A stretch of DNA of 64,000 bases from Dendrophyllia cribrosa. Its lineage: Eukaryota; Cnidaria; Anthozoa; Scleractinia; Dendrophylliidae. How positions within the stretch are numbered: the stretch's first letter is position 1; each line of letters starts with the position of its first letter. The position numbers and the translations under genes were made by a program. The stretch is taken from NCBI GenBank assembly GCA_024195265.1, contig JAJLRJ010000005.1:40027280-40091279 (forward strand), given 5' to 3'. The notes beneath the pieces are model-generated. The model worked only from the letters and a program-made list of their open reading frames with translations. It was not told the DNA's origin and made no database searches. This document shows, piece by piece, positions 21,815 through 33,230 of this stretch.

Positions 21815-22135
21815 GGCCATGTTAACAAGGTGGCTGCATGAATTAATGGATGGCCATAATTTTATTAGCAAGGTCTGGCTGACTATTGACGAGGTGGCCA
21901 TATTAATGAATGGCAATATTACCTTGAGGTGGCTGTTAATTAACAAGGGTGGCTAATTAACAAGGTGGGCCATATTAATGGATGGTAAGGTGGCTGTATT
22001 AACGAGGTGGCAATATTAATGCATGGCCATATTAATAGCAAGGTGGCTGTACTAACGAGGCACTCAGGCCATAATATATCAGCAAGGTTTTAACAAGGTG
22101 GCCACATTAGCAAGGTGGCCATACCAACGAATGTA
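21815..22135. repeat. Degenerate minisatellite, 'aaggtggccatattaatg'-type units
   Basis: Irregular units of about 20-45 bp repeat 'aaggtggc' and 'atattaatg' more than ten times. The sequence has no open frame and no inverted ends. Confidence 0.75.
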
Positions 22136-23409
22136 AAATTCGAAATAAGCCTTCATTCAAAAATCGAATTTTGATTGGAATGCATTGCTTTACAAACTTG
22201 ACATGTGAGAATTTGACAGGGGTTTCTTTGCATTTGCATAATCCATATCTCAATGGTCATTTCAATAGTTTAAAATATTATTTCATACTACTTTCTCTTC
22301 ATTCTAGCGGGGTTTTTTTTATTTCCTAGATTAGTTTAAAAACACACAGGCTTTTTCGTATGTGGGAGTTTAAAACGAGATTTGCAAAACGAAACGAGAA
22401 GAAAAAACATTTGAGGACCGTTGGTGATTAATATTAATTTAAGAGTATTAAATGTATTTTTTTTTTGTTACTTTTATGTTCTCAAAGATATTAATAGCTT
22501 CTGTTAAGCTACTCTGCAATTCGAGAGGAAATAAAGTTCATGTGTGCATGTATGTTATAATGTATGTGATTACTTATGAAGTTGCAGGGAAACCTGTCAA
22601 ATTTCGCCTGACTCCCACCAGCAGCTCATGATTGAAACCACACACAAGTCCAATAAAAAAAATCTGAGTTTTGAATCGATTGTGGCTTCTTTTGAATGTT
22701 GCACTCCTCATGAACTAGACAGGAATGCTTGACTGGTTTTGACTGTATATCTACAATTCAGCAAGGAAGTCGTCTTGCAGTCTTCAAATTACCCTACTGT
22801 AAGATAGGGTCATGCTAAAATCCCCACCCCCACCCACCTAACTTGACAAAACAATTCAGGAATAATTCAGGCTGGTTTGCGAGAAAATTCTATTTGGGAA
22901 AATGGAAGCAGTGAGGAATCAATGAGTTGTTTGCAAAATGTTATTTCTCCAATGCAATTTCAGAGCAATGTTTTAAAAGTTTGATTTGTACCTCACCATG
23001 CAAAAAATGAGGCAAATCTGAGGGGGGAAAAACTCCCTAAAAATTGACATTAGGCGGATCTGGCTGCCAGGCCTTCAATTATTTAGTGACTATGCTTAGT
23101 CATGAATTAATATTTATATATTGTCACGCAATTCTCTTAGTTCAGGCTGTAAATAGGTCCAAAGAATGTGTCACACTTGAGAATTGCCTAGAAAAAAAAA
23201 ACATGCATTTCACCTTTGAGTAGACACTTGACTTTCTGAGTCTATCTGCAAATATGCAAAGTTTCTGCATGGTGGGTAATTTTATACATCAGCATGCATG
23301 TTTGTTGGTATCCTATGGGGGGGGGGGGGGGTACTCCCATATATGAGCTATATTGGTATGTGCCGCTGTGAAGGGTATGGTTTACAGGCAGTTTAGTCTG
23401 GGATAGGGT
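22136..23409. other. Gene-free stretch with an inverted copy of the NAT-flank repeat
   Basis: Positions about 23080-23320 are a minus-strand copy of the dispersed repeat found next to the NAT genes; it contains 'catggtgggtaattttatac' and 'cttgactttctgagtc'. A G run lies at 23318-23331. The rest shows nothing recognisable. Confidence 0.55.
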
Positions 23410-23423
23410 ATTAAATAACCAGA

Positions 23424-25768
23424 CATAATTGAACAACTCGAAAATAAAGAAGGTATGATACTTTTCCTAGATTTTGAAAAGGCCTTCGACTCCTTAGAGT
23501 GGGACTACCTTTTTAAGGTGCTCAATATTATGAACTTTGGCCCAAGCTTCCTCAATTGGGTTCGAACATTCTACAGCAATATCTCTAGTTGCGTCATCAA
23601 TAATGGACACTCGTCCAGTTTTTTGCTTTACAAAGAGGAGTCAGACAAGGGTGCCCTCTCTCAGGTTTGCTCTTTGTTCTCGCGGTCGAACCACTTGCAC
23701 ACCAGATTAGAACCACGAATTCCATTAAAGGCCTCGAAAACGGGAATAAGATCACTAAACTTAGTTTGTATGCAGACGACACCACTGCTTTTGTCCGAGA
23801 CGACTCTTCAGCAGCGTCTCTATTCGCGCTCCTTGATCAATTTAGCACTTGCTCAGGTCTCAAAATTAATAAATCAAAAACTGAGGGTCTATGGCTAGGT
23901 CGTTGGAAAAATAGATTAGGAAAAGATGAGCCTTTTGGCATCTCATGGCCAAAAAATTACGTCACCGCACTTGGAATTGCCTTTCCATACACTGCTAATG
24001 TAGGAATCAAATTGAACTTTGATGAGAAGCTCGCTAAACTTAAAAAAGTTCTAAACATCTGGCGTATGAGACATCTTACCATCTTAGGCAGAATAGCAAT
24101 TGTCAAGAATTTGGCAATCTCCAAACTCGTTTTTTGCTCCTCGGTTTAAACATTCCTGCCGATTTTGTAAAAGAGGTCAACAGCAACATATTCTCTTTTG
24201 TCTGGAACTTTAAGCCTGATAAAATAAAAAGAAAGACGTTGATTGGCCCAGCCTGCAAAGGCGGCCTAAACATGGTAAACTTTGTGGATGTTGCAAAATC
24301 GCTTAAGATCACCTGGGTAAAACGCTACTGCGAATCCACTGGCAGTCATTGGTGCGCTCGTCTCGATTCCTTGTTAGCTAAAGTCGGAGGAGCTTTTCTA
24401 TTCCAATGTAACTACGACCTGAAAATGCTGAACCTAAATAATCTTCCTTCTTTCTATAAAAATATCCTCGAGACGTGGCAAGAACTGAATCGCAAAAAGC
24501 CGCTCAAGGTAAACGAATTTAAGCAAGAAATTATATGGAACAACCGGTTTATAAAGACAAACGGTAAAACGATGTACAACAAAGCGTGGGTCAATAAAGG
24601 CGTTTTAAAAATAAGTGATCTCTTGGACAATCACGACCAATTCCTTTCTTTTGAAAATTTTAAACGCAAATTCAACGTTCGATGCACCTTCCTCGACTAT
24701 GGTGGCGTCATAGCGGCAATCCCTAAAGCGTGGAAAAACGAAATCACGAGCAGTATTGCCAGGGATGTTAGTGAACCCTCCAACGCTGATCATGACACCG
24801 TCACCGCGAAACAAGCCCGCTTGATGCTAGCGGAAAAGTCCTTTTCTCCGCCAACAGTCGAAATCACTCTAAGTAATCTAGTGCCAAACGTAAAAGATGT
24901 CTATGAACTTCCATTTAAAGTCACCATTGAAAGTAAAATGAGGAGCTTCCAATATAAACTTATACACAACATCATACCTACCAATCTATCACTCCATAGA
25001 ATGAAAAAAAAAGAGTCACCATTTTGCGACCACTGCAATGGCCAAAACGAAACACTCCTTCATAGGTTTTGTGAGTGCCCCAAAGTTAAGTCTTTTTGGG
25101 AAGACGTTATAAAATGGTGGAATATAAGGCGCTCGGACAACTTAAAGCCTAACTCTTGCGAAATCCTTTATGGATACAAACCTGAAAATACCAAGTTTCA
25201 CGCATTTAATCACTATCTTCTTATAGCTAAATATCATCTATATCTCGCAAGAAACCAATCGGAGACCCCTAGCATGAAGGTCTTTCTTGCCTTATTGGAA
25301 AGTAAAATCAAATGCGAAAGACAAATTGCTATTAAAAACTCAAACAACAAAAAGTATGAAGCGAAGTGGACCACTCTCTGCATAAGCAATGCGTTAGCTT
25401 TTACACCACTTTCAGTGTAAAAAAACTAGGCTTAGGCGTAATTAGTAAACTTATTTAATCATTATTTAGACTCCGAAATTTGACCCTTGAGCTAGTTTAT
25501 TATATCAATAAGCCTTTTTAGCGTGTAATTAAGCTCTTTTGTAAAGTTAAGCTCTTTTGTAAAGTTAAGCATAGTACTTAATTGCCTTAGTTTAACTGTT
25601 ATATTATTATTTTGTATAATGTTGTAAAATGTATGTGTAGGTCACGTGGTGTCAAAAATAAAAAAAAATATTTGTGGTAAAAAAAATAAAAATAAAAAAA
25701 AAAAAAAATAAAAAAAAATAAAAATAAAAATAGACAGGCTAAAAAAAAAAAAAATAAAAAAAAAAAAA
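23424..25768 (+). mobile_element. 5'-truncated L1/Tx1-like LINE with 14 bp target-site duplication
   Basis: The element is bounded by exact direct repeats of ATTAAATAACCAGA (23410-23423 and 25769-25782). It starts inside the reverse transcriptase frame, which is 5' truncation, and ends in an A-rich tail (about 25660-25768). These three marks show target-primed reverse transcription. It inserted into a repeat containing 'gtctagaataggg', whose continuation resumes after the tail. Confidence 0.95.
23426..25420 (+). pseudogene. Reverse transcriptase ORF2 remnant of the LINE, two frameshifts
   Basis: The frame opens with FLDFEKAFDSLEWDYLF (palm motif A), then shifts at 23618-23625 into RGVRQGCPLS, and continues to LSLYADDTTAFV, the YADD catalytic box. 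A second shift near 24130-24136 leads into the 428-codon C-terminal frame. That frame ends in a Cys/His knuckle (FCDHCNGQNETLLHRFCECP), as in L1/Tx1 ORF2 proteins. The endonuclease and N-terminal RT are missing. Both shifts fall at G followed by six T and GCT, so they may be single-base sequencing errors rather than old mutations. Since the element is 5'-truncated it cannot move by itself in either case. Confidence 0.92.
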
Positions 25769-25801
25769 ATTAAATAACCAGAGATTTTTGGTCTAGAATA
25801 G

Positions 25802-26184
25802 TAGTATATCCAAACTGGTCTTTCATTCACGGTTCACTGATTAAGAATGGGGAGAACTGGGAAAGCATTGTTCCTAATGGTTACCCAGTTTATTAGAACC
25901 GAGAAGAAAGCCCAGTCTGGATATATATCGCAGGGGGTGGGTTGGGAGGGGAAACACTCCCATCCTCTACACCCACTCCCCCACTCCCATCCTCATAGCC
26001 TCAGCTATGCCGGCCCCGGTTTATTTCCCACTTCCGATCCTACGCAGCGCTACTTGCAAAAAGAGGCCTAATTCAGAACTCGTGGCTCTTATATACTCTT
26101 GCATAATATTATCCAGCGTGAATTCCATCCGTTGGTATGAAGTATTGTTTCTTAATCGGTTCCCGTGAACTCAAGGACCAGTTT
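25802..26184. mobile_element. Short copy of an unclassified TIR element (383 bp)
   Basis: The left 100 bp (25802-25898) and right 170 bp (26018-26184) match both ends of the adjacent longer copy almost perfectly, so this is an internal-deletion derivative. The outer ends are inverted: 'caaactggtc' on the left and 'gaccagtttg' on the right. GAATAG flanks it on both sides. Confidence 0.85.
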
Positions 26185-26389
26185 GAATAGTAGTATATCC
26201 AAACTGGTCTTTCATTCACGGTTCACTGATTAAGAATGGGGAGAACTGGGAAAGCATTGTTCCTAATGGTTACCCAGTTTATTAGAACACTCATTACAGA
26301 CCAGGTATCTAACATGGCTTATCCCTCCCCCTAAACTCCTTTATCCAATCAACATCCCCATACTCATCCGAACAAAAACCACCCCTCAC

Positions 26390-27207
26390 TTATCCCTGCA
26401 GAATTTTGTCCAATGGATTATGAACGTGGGACGCCCAAACATCGGAAGGTATGCGTGGCGGCGAGGCAAAAAAGTCTGTCAGACATGGCGTGATCTTCCA
26501 TTCAATGCGCGAGATGGTGGAAAATGTCATTACATTCTGACCCGGCAAAACCACCCTTGAAATGGCGCGTGTATTTTCGGATGGATACCCGGCCCAAATC
26601 CATCCCATGATTTCAATCGCATTATCCTGGCCTTTCGATACCTCAAGAATTGGAAGGGAGATATCCGTCGGGGATTATCACCCCACCACCGGCCCCTGGG
26701 ACGGACACCTACTGCATCCCGTTAGGCAACCGTTTCTAAGATGCTGCCAACACCGACTGAAAAATCCCCTTCCAAATTCCCATTCTGATGCGATGTATGC
26801 CTGGCTCACGAGTTTTGGCCGCTTTGGAGAGATCTAAAATTGAAGGAATATAGGGGATAATTGGTCTACTCCAGCGCCGAAAGATAAACCTAACGGAGTA
26901 AACAAACTAAATAGAACGGGGCCGATGGAGGGTAACAATCCCGTCCCAACTGCAAGAGTCGAGCACAAAGGGCATTAGAGTGCCCTGGGATCGGTACCAA
27001 CCATGTGGGGGCAGGGGGGTGGGTTAGGGCTAGATGATTGCATATATATAGAAAATAAACCGTTTGCAGGTGGGGATCATGGACCCCATTTTCCCACATT
27101 AAATGTTGCCTCACCCCTTCCACCAGGTTCTGCAACGCCCCAATAAGTGCAAGTGCGTAAACACCGGCCTTCATGGTCATACATAGTCGACCAGTTTCAC
27201 AGTCCAA
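26390..27207 (-). other. Coding-like exon remnants of the TIR element's own gene
   Basis: On the minus strand 26890-27207 reads as a plausible protein with a Cys-containing start (DCETGRLCMTMKAG) and a proline/histidine region (ALTHPPAPTWLVPIPGH). A second block follows after an AG acceptor at about 26837 and contains VSQAYIASEWEFGRGFF, then a frame change and PGQNVMTFSTISRIEW. The reading frames are interrupted, so the gene is spliced, broken or both. I recognise no family. Confidence 0.4.
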
Positions 27208-27430
27208 GACGTGCTTTATTCAGCCTTTCCCTTTTTGACATTTCTCTTTTGTTCTTAGCACGAGGTAGCACGCGTGACCCACGTGCGCGTGAAATCGCAC
27301 GATTTTTTTTTTTTTTTTTTTTTTTTTTTACCACCTTCGTAAAGGAACAGGAAGAAAGAAAATTATCTTTTGTGCACAGAATAAATTCCATGTTCACCCC
27401 GAACTGGCCACTGTAAACATAACAATTTCG

Positions 27431-28095
27431 TTAAACGAACTTAGCATTCGCAGATGAATACCTCGAGATGGTGTCATACAGAACAACCATTGTTACACAA
27501 TGGTTTCACTGAGCGAACTCAGCACTTGTGAAATACATTGTCGTGGTGTCACACAGAGCAACCACTATTGCAAAATAATTTCGCTGAGCGAACTCAGCAC
27601 TTGACAAATGTATCATCGTGGTGTCACACAGAGCAACCACAGTTCCACAATAACTTCGCTGAGCGAGCTCAGCACTTGCCAAATATATCGTCGTGGTGTC
27701 ACACAGAGCAACCACAGTTCCACAAAAAGTTCGTTGAGCGAACTCAGCACTTGCCAGATATGTCGTCGTGGTGTCACACAGAGCAACCACAGTTCCACAG
27801 TAATTTTCGCTGAGCGAACTCAGCACTTGCCAAATATGTCGTCGTGGTGTCACACAGAGCAACCACGGTTCCACAATAATTTCGCTGAGCGAACTCAGTA
27901 CTTGCCAAATATATCATCGTGGTGTCACACAGAGCAACCACAGTTCCACAAAAATTTCGCTGAGCGAACTCAGCACTTGCCAAATATGTCGTCGTGGTGT
28001 CACACAGAGCAACCACAATTTCACAATAATTTCGCTGAGCGAACTCAGCACTTTCCAAATATGTCGTCGTGGCATCACACAAAGCAACCGCACAC
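27431..28095. repeat. VNTR, about nine units of 74-75 bp
   Basis: Units share 'gtcgtggtgtcacacagagc', 'aaccacagttccacaa' and 'tcgctgagcgaactcagcac'. The first unit is diverged and the central ones are almost identical. The array lies between the first exon of the element's gene and the later coding-like blocks, so it would be intronic. The long open frames on both strands through it result from the repeat. Confidence 0.92.
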
Positions 28096-28160
28096 ACAAA
28101 ACCAACTTTAGGCATACCAGTAACATAGGTGGGCACTGAACACAACTCAATTATCCGTAC

Positions 28161-28322
28161 CTCAAGGTTATCTGGTTGTGCTTGAATTGGCGCTCCCGGC
28201 GGTGCTGGAATTGGCGCTCCCGGCGGTGCTTGCACAGGAAGAGCCGGAGCTAGTGCTGCTTGAACTTGAACTTGACCCGCGGCTGGGAGGGCGGGAGGAC
28301 GGACCGGTCTGTGTTCGGCCAT
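28161..28322 (-). CDS. First coding exon of an unrecognised gene inside the TIR element
   Basis: An ATG at 28320-28322 opens a frame of 54 codons (MAEHRPVRPPALPAAG at the start, QAQPDNLE at the end), rich in Pro, Ala and Gln with a short repeat of APPGAPI. It runs directly into a consensus donor (GAG then GTACGG) at 28160. The composition suggests a disordered N-terminus. Later exons would be the blocks at 26390-27207. The short copy lacks this exon. No family is recognised, and expression is unproven. Confidence 0.45.
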
Positions 28323-28500
28323 AACGGTTTATATTTCCCACTTCCGATCCTACGCAGCGCTACTTGCAAAAAGAGGCCTAATTCAGAACTCGTGGCTCTT
28401 ATATACTCTTGCATAATATTATCCAGCGTGAATTCCATCCGTTGGTATGAAGTATTGTTTCTTAATCGGTTCCCGTGAACTCAAGGACCAGTTTGAATAG

Positions 28501-29415
28501 GGTATCATTTTCCACGAAACTGATCAGTTGCATGAAGAATTTAGTCTAGACAAGGTTTACTGGCAAGTGGCATCTTAGACTGTGATAGTGAACGAGTTTC
28601 TGGAAAATAGTGAGTCTGGAATAGGTCTAGGATAGGGTAGGGATTTTGGTGTTTAGTCTAGAATAGGGTTGCAAAAATATAATGCAGCTAAAATGGTCTA
28701 GTATAGGTTAAGAGCGTCAGAGTCCCAGCGGTACCCCCCCACCCCCGGGTATTCTATATAGCTGTTATTTGGATTGTTGCACAATGACATGTTACTCCCC
28801 AGTCTTCCTCAGGCATTGCGTGACAATCCAAACAACGGCTGAGCAGGACAACAACGACTACAAAATGTTCTTGAGAGTGGAGGGGGGGGGGGGGGGGGGG
28901 GGGGGAAGGGGGATGGGACCCCGGGAAAACAGAGGGTGGGAGGGGTATGGGAGACGGGAGAAGAAAGAGCAGGAAGTGGGAGAGAAATTCAAAAAGGCAA
29001 GCGCTCGTGATTTATTACTGCTTATCATCCAGTCAAAAACACGAACTCGACAACATTTTTTGACTTCTATTTAACGTCCTCCGAGGCTTAAAACAAAATT
29101 TTATATGCGAGAAAACGTAAATTCGTACTCGGGCTAAAAAAAAACAGCATTAGTTCCGGGGAAATTGGAAACCTTTTCAAGTCGGTTACATCATAGGTCA
29201 TAAAGTATGTATGCATGTATGAATGAGATGACATGACACATGAACACGTGTGTCAGTGTCTCACAAGCTGTCGAAATTCTCTGCAAGAACAAACAAAATG
29301 GGAGTCGGAAGACAAAGGGACACAAAGGAAAAGGAGAAGCGGGAGGTTTTGATCCCCCTGCCCCCCCCCCCCCCCCCCTCCCCTCCCCCATTAAGAGAGA
29401 ATGGCCCATACATGT
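28501..29415. other. Gene-free stretch between the TIR element and NAT1
   Basis: It contains the host repeat 'tctagaataggg' (28500-28700) that the LINE and TIR elements inserted into, and a small foldback with 'gttatttggattgttgcac' and its complement (about 28763-28836). It also has a G tract (28878-28904) and a C tract (29359-29378). The glycine- or proline-rich frames over these tracts are not genes. Confidence 0.6.
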
Positions 29416-30390
29416 TTAATTATTCCAGTCAACTCCATAAAACACAGACCCCTCAGGGAAGAAACAAGCATCTCTTCTAATTCCAAATTTCTGCTCCAGT
29501 TCTTTTACCACTTCTTTTTCTCCACCCTCAAGTTCTCTGGATTCTTTCTTGACTTTGTTGTCTCCCAGAAATGTTGTAGTCACGAGTTTAGTTCCTCTAA
29601 TGGTTACCCTTCCCCATGGTTTCGCCAGGGTGACTATGCGATCATGAGTAAATGGAGACTTGGGATTTGTTTGATGATAAACTAACATTTCGTGGAAGCC
29701 CTCTATGATTCTTGGTATGAGGTCAAATTTGTATCTAGGTGACCAGTTAGGATCCCCAGGGCTGGTTAGTAAAAACTCCTTACACCTTTCTTCCCGACCA
29801 AATTCATCGATAATAATTTTGACTTTTTCTTCGTAGATGTAGCTTTCTCCGTCTTTTAGAATTCGATAAGTTCCGCTCCGTTGTTTCTGATGTTCTTCTA
29901 AGCCGGTGAAACGAAGAGGTGTCCAAAATATATCCCCCGCCCCAACGTCAGTCAACCAGAACTCCCCTCCGACGTTCGCCATAAGAATCTGATGATCAAA
30001 CGGTAAGCGCAGGAGCCCAGCCTTTCGGCTGTACACTCTAGCAGCATGTATCTTGTATTCAAATCGAAAATAATCGAGAAGAAATGAAAACATCGTGTTT
30101 AATTCAAAGCAAAATCCACCTCGATGTCTTCGCACTATCTTCTCGAACAGCCAATCTTTCGAGATAATTATTTCCTCCCTTCCATACCCACTCAGGTTTT
30201 CAAATGGCACTGATAAGATATGACATCGCTGTAGTTCTGTCAAGACCTCGATAGTTGGTTCTTTAGGGCCTGTATAATGAATACGAGCTAAATATTCTTC
30301 GGCTTCCTTTGGGGTCAACTTTGCCTTCATCTCTCCGTTTCCAAGTCCTGGTAACGAGATTTGAAATTTTGATTGATTCAGTTTCAGCAC
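29416..30390 (-). CDS. Arylamine N-acetyltransferase, copy 1 (inverted member of the cluster)
   Basis: NATs transfer acetyl from acetyl-CoA to arylamines and hydrazines through a cysteine intermediate in the cytosol. The open frame is 324 aa. By comparison with the sister copies the true start is probably the ATG at 30328-30330, giving 304 aa, close to the roughly 290 aa usual for animals. Counted from that start, the catalytic triad is Cys74 (RGGFCFELN), His113 (FDHQILMANVGG) and Asp128 (WLTDVGAGD), with the family's His-Asp spacing of 15. It is a single exon, as in vertebrate NATs. The copy differs from the others after the Asp (VGAGDIFW instead of VAFGDSFW) and is the most diverged intact member. 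With copies 4 and 5 it shares the YSRK loop. It lies inverted relative to the other four. Confidence 0.92.
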   Translation of the reverse strand: MLKLNQSKFQISLPGLGNGEMKAKLTPKEAEEYLARIHYTGPKEPTIEVLTELQRCHILSVPFENLSGYGREEIIISKDWLFEKIVRRHRGGFCFELNTMFSFLLDYFRFEYKIHAARVYSRKAGLLRLPFDHQILMANVGGEFWLTDVGAGDIFWTPLRFTGLEEHQKQRSGTYRILKDGESYIYEEKVKIIIDEFGREERCKEFLLTSPGDPNWSPRYKFDLIPRIIEGFHEMLVYHQTNPKSPFTHDRIVTLAKPWGRVTIRGTKLVTTTFLGDNKVKKESRELEGGEKEVVKELEQKFGIRRDACFFPEGSVFYGVDWNN

Positions 30391-30436
30391 AGGTACCCCA
30401 ACCTCAAGTGATGTTTACATTTCAAATGAATTCGAA

Positions 30437-30550
30437 TGGGGTTAGTTTCTAAAGAAACTATGGTGCTGCGTCGGTGGAGGTGAAGCACAAGAATTTGGTT
30501 TTATCGACTGAGTCGATAAAGTAAATTAGCCACCGTAAAAAGATTCGATT
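30437..30550 (-). mobile_element. Fragment of the retrozyme-like family, without ribozyme core
   Basis: It shares 'tttatcgactgagtcgataa', 'aaaaagattc' and 'gtgctgcgtcggtggagg' with the element at 7789-8074 (complement). It stops before the hammerhead part. It lies about 50 bp upstream of the NAT copy 1 frame. Confidence 0.7.
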
Positions 30551-31442
30551 GAAAGATTGTCCGCGTTGTGAATGAAAGGACAAGTGTTGCATCGTGTGCG
30601 TGCGCATTTAAAAGTTCCCGTTTCAGTGCGCTCGTAAATAGAAAGTTGCCTATGTTTTTGTCACGTTTGAATGAAATTAATGGGGGTTGTGAAAAAATTC
30701 TGCCAGTTTCGTGGTCGTTTTGGATTAATTTAATTTTTTTTAAAATGATGCTTTTGACTGTGTTGTTGTATGGGTGGAAAGTGAGGGTGGATGGCATTCT
30801 CTCGTTCTCTTCCTTCTGTGACGTTTGTAGTGCTGATTGTCTGTCGATTTGTTGTGCACGTTGTTGGCCCGTATTAACAACAGAGTCAGGGTACCCCACG
30901 TTTTTTGAATAACTGGCACATTTCAGTCTGATTTGACGTCAACCCGGGAATTTTCCATTATTTCTACGCCAATTTACAATGCGCAATTTACAGCTTGAGG
31001 ATAATTAATTTGATAAATAGTAAAAATAAACTGTGGATAGTCAATTGATCGTAAAAAAAAATATTACTTGGAGGTGTAAACAAGTAGTTGTATAATAAAT
31101 GATTCCCGGGTTGACGTCATCTAATTAGCATTTTGTAAATTCAAATCTCTATAACTCACTAACACGACGTTCAAAACAAGAAATATTTTACCATTCAACT
31201 ATTCAATGTACATAGAGTTGATTCTGAAAATAACTTTCTAGGGGTGATAGACACTTTAAGTTGTGCGCGTGCTTGGCTTATTTAGTTGACGTGTGTGCTT
31301 AGTTCGTTATTTACGTACTACATTTATTTTGCGTTGTTTTCCTTACTAATATATATGTCTTGTCAGCTGTACTCACACTGTAGGTCGGCTCCTCTTAAAA
31401 GTGCTGCAGTTGGTATAGGATTTAATGGAGCCGAAACCAATG

Positions 31443-31486
<44 letters not shown>

Positions 31487-33230
31487 GAAATGTATAGATA
31501 TGTTTAGTAGCCACATTTATTTGAGGTCTGTCCCCTTTGAATATGTAAGTAAAAAGTTGTATCTTTTTAGCAAGTTAAAACTATAAAACATGAAGTATAT
31601 TTAATAATTAGAATTCTCTCAAAATTCTAGAAACTTCTATATATTTCTTTTAAAATCAATCACAAGATAAGTGATGACATGGGACTTCCCTTAGATAATG
31701 GAACCAATTATTAAGAAGAATTAATTGAATTTGGTGTAAACAACTTTAGAAAAAACCGCAACCTTCCGAATGTTCAGTACATATACTGAACCAAAGGCAA
31801 CACCCATTCTTACGCTAAAACTGTCTTTTATTTCACATCTTGCAATTTTACCGAATTTCTGACAGTTGAAAACGATGAACTTAAAATTCTATATTTTATT
31901 CTTATAATTAAAAGTCAGAAGTCGGGACAGCTCGTCTCCAAAATTGACACTTGTTCCCCTTTTTCTAAGAATATCTTTAAAAAGTGTTTTTTTGGAGTCT
32001 TTATTAATTTAGCATGGGAAACTTTAGTTTTCATAGCTATCCTTATCTCTCACCCACTTTCTGCAATGGAGTCAATACAGAATAAAGGGTGTTGTCTTTT
32101 GTTTACGGCAAACTAAACTATTAACTTTGATTTTGGTTGTTAAAACATATGACAACTTAAATATAACTTCACCAAAATGTAACTTGTAGTTTTAACTTTA
32201 GTCTGATTATCTTCATTTACTATTTAGCAACTCTTTTCATATAGGAAAAGTCTTGCAATGAAAATTTTACTTTCACTATACTGAATCATATGTTAATCAA
32301 GCGAACCATATGTTGTAATCAATCAGGTAATCTTTAATATATGTATACGCAATCAATTAACAATATAAAACATATAAAAGGAGTATTGTGAATTATGAGA
32401 GTAAGTGGAAAGCTAAAGAAGAATAAAAAAAACAACTGCTAAGGAGAAGAAACTGTTATCTGGTTCTCTACCGTTTGGTTAGTCCTCCCAGAAGAGCGAA
32501 ATAGTTCTTCCACACAGACAACCGTTACCAGAAATCAACTTCGCCGAAAGATCAAGACACTCGGCTCTGCTACAACAAAAGAAAAAAACTCGTAAACAAT
32601 TCTTGCCCTTTGTTACAACATACCACCCATCGGTGCGTAACCTAAGAAATATATTGATGCAAATTAAAACTGGAACTTAATACAAAATCAGCCTTTGCTG
32701 AACAGCATGAAAAATCCACCACTTATATCCTACAAAAGAGTACAATCTCAAGTCTTCAGTATATAAAGGACAAGCAAGTTAGGGCAAAAATATAAGGCTG
32801 CGTGAACTTCATAAAAATGTACACAACATCACGCAGTGAGCCGTGCAGGTCTGTCATTTTATTGTTATCCATGGATTTAACAACGGCGCTGGGACAACAG
32901 CTCTATGGTTTTTTTGAAGCTGGTTCCTTGGTTCCGCCGAGATGGAATCCACACTTGGAACAGTTCGCTGGCTTCCAACGGTTTCAGTATGCATGATGGC
33001 ATCAGTTGTTGCGGGCATTCACCAACTTCGTTTCGTGCTCTCGTGGAAGGAATCATACTCAAACGCAAACGCAAAAATTTAGCTGGTGAATGTTAATATT
33101 CATCATATGCTTGCCGCCCTCGCAAACCCTGCGCATGTATCAACCAATCACAGAGCGACATAGAGCATGTTACGAGAGGTGCGTAGCAACGTAGCAACTG
33201 ACTTGGACACAGAGAAAAAAGAAATCCAAG
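30551..33230. other. AT-rich stretch between NAT copies 1 and 2, no gene seen
   Basis: A pair of 'ttcccgggttgacgtca' type phrases in opposite orientation (30941-30958 and 31102-31119) marks a foldback of about 180 bp. The rest is AT-rich with short frames only. The last 150 bp before 33231 is the probable NAT2 promoter and 5' leader. Confidence 0.45.

Larger units (their letters stand above)
26191..28494. mobile_element. Long copy of the unclassified TIR element (2.3 kb), tandem with the short copy
   Basis: The copy begins with the same sequence as 25802 and ends with the same 170 bp as the short copy. GAATAG occurs at 25796-25801, 26185-26190 and 28495-28500, as expected if one element inserted next to another and duplicated a 6 bp target. 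Inside, on the minus strand, are a first coding exon (28161-28322), a 74 bp VNTR, and two protein-like open stretches (26890-27207 and about 26390-26850). A good acceptor (ttcaattttag) precedes the latter. No known transposase motif was recognised, so the superfamily is unknown. Confidence 0.75.

Noticed and set aside
27431..28095. CRISPR-like array
   Set aside because: The units are contiguous near-identical repeats without unique spacers, and the DNA is eukaryotic.
27506..28150. Long open frames on both strands with His/Ser/Gln-rich repeats
   Set aside because: They are produced by the 74-75 bp VNTR, have no start context or domain, and shift frame between units.
32802..33096. Overlapping short frames upstream of NAT copy 2
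   Set aside because: Open on both strands with no recognisable motif and no equivalent upstream of the sister copies.
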